Assembly (NCBI GenBank): GCA_002811645.1
Contig: PDIP01000108.1
Location: 1-29,838 of the forward strand
Source: Corallochytrium limacisporum
Taxonomy: Eukaryota; Opisthokonta
Direction: 5' to 3'
Length of the DNA stretch: 29,838 bases
The translations under genes and the position numbers were made by a program. The stretch's first letter is position 1, and each line of letters starts with the position of its first letter. A model generated the notes under the pieces. It was not told where the DNA came from. It ran no database searches and worked only from the letters and a program-made list of their open reading frames with translations. Below, one piece after another: positions 28,547-29,838 of this stretch.

Positions 28547-29228
28547 TTCCGTCCTCCGTTCCCTCCGATCCCGCTGGGGGAGGTAGGAAATCTGTGAAGG
28601 CCGGGGCCGAATTCTCTACACAAACAGCGTAAGTTCTACCGCCCAGAATAGAGTAAAATAGCACTACTGTGTGCATCTAGACGGGCACAGCTCGCATGTT
28701 TCTCCCGTATATGTCTAGTGATACCCACCCGCAGATGAGCGGCGGCAGCAGCAGCAATGGAAACGGATGAACAGAGCAGCCACCACTCGCATCGAAAAAT
28801 AGACTCCCGATCGGTTACTACCACTAAACATCCCTCCAGAAATTTTCATTTCCATCATCGTTATATTTATGCACCGGCTACGGAGATGAAGCACATACAG
28901 CCGAGCAGGCATGCATGTGTATATCATACACCCTCTGGGAGTGACCTGTATGTGACAACAACATGCGTGAGCAGTCACCATAGCTTTCTGCTAGCTGTAA
29001 GTAAGCCTTGCTCCACAGTGTCGGATCAGCTGCTCCCTTCGATCACCAAGCCAACAGAACGGCGGAGCACAGCGACCCCGCGTTCGCAGCAGCAGCGGTG
29101 GTACAAAAAATCTGAGCAGGAGTAGTACGGGGGAATTAGGTAAACCACTCGGTTCTGGACTGGGTGGGGGTAGAGGGGGTTGCAAATTGGTCCCGGCTCG
29201 AAGAACGAATATTAGACTCCCATTTTCT

Positions 29229-29240
29229 CGGGGCACCCCG
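29229..29240. repeat. Hairpin CGGGG-ca-CCCCG
   Basis: A perfect 5-bp GC stem with a two-base spacer, in the gene-poor right end of the window. Confidence 0.45.
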
Positions 29241-29402
29241 TTCTTGGTCCTCCCGAACCTGCCGGGCTTCCCATGCCAGTTTAGGCCATGTTGTGTACCG
29301 AATTGAATGTACGGTTACACCCCGCCATCCGGGTGCAAACAACAAAAGGAAACCCAATGGTGTACCACAGCCAGAGAGACAACCTTTTTGGTTACGGTCT
29401 CT

Positions 29403-29419
29403 CCCTCCACGGGGGAGGG
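29403..29419. repeat. GC-rich hairpin CCCTCC/GGAGGG
   Basis: CCCTCC (29403-29408) pairs with GGAGGG (29414-29419) across five bases. The same arms occur at 6881-6899 with a different loop, and the recurrent GGGGGAGG octamer lies at 29411-29418. Confidence 0.6.
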
Positions 29420-29534
29420 GGCTCCTCACACCCCCACTAGGGACGTCAGTTCTCTTGAAGGGACAATAGTCATTGAGCCCGATCACCAGACAGAAAATTC
29501 ATCGTTTATTTTCAATGGGGCTCTTATCCAAAAC

Positions 29535-29566
29535 CCACCCCTCGGGGAAGGGGCCTACCGGGGTGG
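29535..29566. repeat. GC-rich alternative hairpins
   Basis: CCACCCC (29535-29541) can pair with GGGGTGG (29560-29566), and its inner C run can alternatively pair with the nearby GGGG runs at 29544-29552, giving two mutually exclusive folds. Confidence 0.5.
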
Positions 29567-29838
29567 CGGTCCCAGACCAAGGGGCACGTTTGGCCTTTGG
29601 AGGATTGATATTAATTTCTCAACTCGTAGTTGTCAGGCTCATGGACATGGTGGTTTTCAAGGTCTAAGGCCCCAGTTCAACAATTTCCATTTCTGTACGA
29701 TGGTGGTAGTACTATGCTTGAGCGACCATCCCTTGGTGATCACTGATGTTGTGTCCACCTGCATTTAGTACCACCCTCTGTCTGGTATGTCAGGGTCAAA
29801 ACTCCGAAAAACTTGACTCCCGAGGATCTTTTTCAATC

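Larger units (their letters stand above)
24141..29838. other. 5.7-kb gene-poor island rich in GC hairpins and homopolymer runs
   Basis: No protein family is recognisable. The longest frames are 195 codons (26202-26789, minus), 156 (26647-27117, plus) and 149 (27180-27629, minus); they overlap frames on the other strand and have no domain. Two opposed frames next to the HECT start (plus 24192-24473, minus 24277-24591) look the most protein-like, but both lack an ATG at their head and cannot both be real. The region contains at least seven GC-rich hairpins, a C10G9 palindrome, a G12 run and a pyrimidine-rich tract near 24715-24850. The right end carries no telomeric repeat, so the window simply stops here. 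Confidence 0.5.

Overview
This window is nuclear DNA from a eukaryote that starts at or next to a chromosome end. The first 21 bases are C-rich telomeric repeat (CCCTAA type, i.e. TTAGGG telomeres), oriented as expected for a left telomere. Seven genes carry recognisable eukaryotic proteins or protein features in single uninterrupted reading frames, and all three standard stop codons are used as stops. Together they indicate an intron-poor unicellular eukaryote with peroxisomes, mitochondria and an endomembrane system. The protein set (SLC49/FLVCR-type transporter, TMEM184/OST-alpha protein, TBC RabGAP, PEX1, HECT ligase) does not let me name a lineage; fungi, holozoan protists and intron-poor algae or stramenopiles all remain possible.

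Layout. 1-1560: telomere and subtelomere, with a 278-bp foldback element and no convincing gene. 1561-3015 (-): SLC49/FLVCR-like transporter. 3016-4811: divergent spacer with a nested hairpin. 4812-5636 (+): mitochondrial carrier, meeting tail-to-tail (14-bp overlap) an orphan membrane-anchored ORF at 5623-6240 (-). 6451-6758 (-): a small gene I reconstruct with a 29-nt intron. 7068-8132 (-): TMEM184/OST-alpha protein. 8133-13474: 5.3 kb without a recognisable gene. 13475-13954 (+): small single-pass membrane protein, tail-to-tail with a TBC1D12/14-like RabGAP (14029-15510, -). 15511-16251: shared divergent promoter region with a strong hairpin. 16252-20382 (+): PEX1, tail-to-tail with a HECT ubiquitin ligase (20463-24140, -). 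24141-29838: 5.7 kb without a recognisable gene.

The genes do not form one pathway. They are individual housekeeping functions: heme/choline-type export, mitochondrial solute exchange, membrane traffic (RabGAP, OST-alpha-like), peroxisomal import-receptor recycling and ubiquitylation. What stands out is the contrast between tight convergent gene pairs (14-bp overlap, 74 bp and 80 bp apart) and long gene-poor islands rich in short-loop GC-rich hairpins, many sharing a GGGGGAGG/CCTCCCCC half-site. These hairpins, the subtelomeric foldback element, the candidate mini-introns and the twin-zinc-ribbon HECT ligase are the best leads. Because at least one gene seems to contain a tiny intron, some multi-exon genes may be hidden in the islands; I could not demonstrate any.
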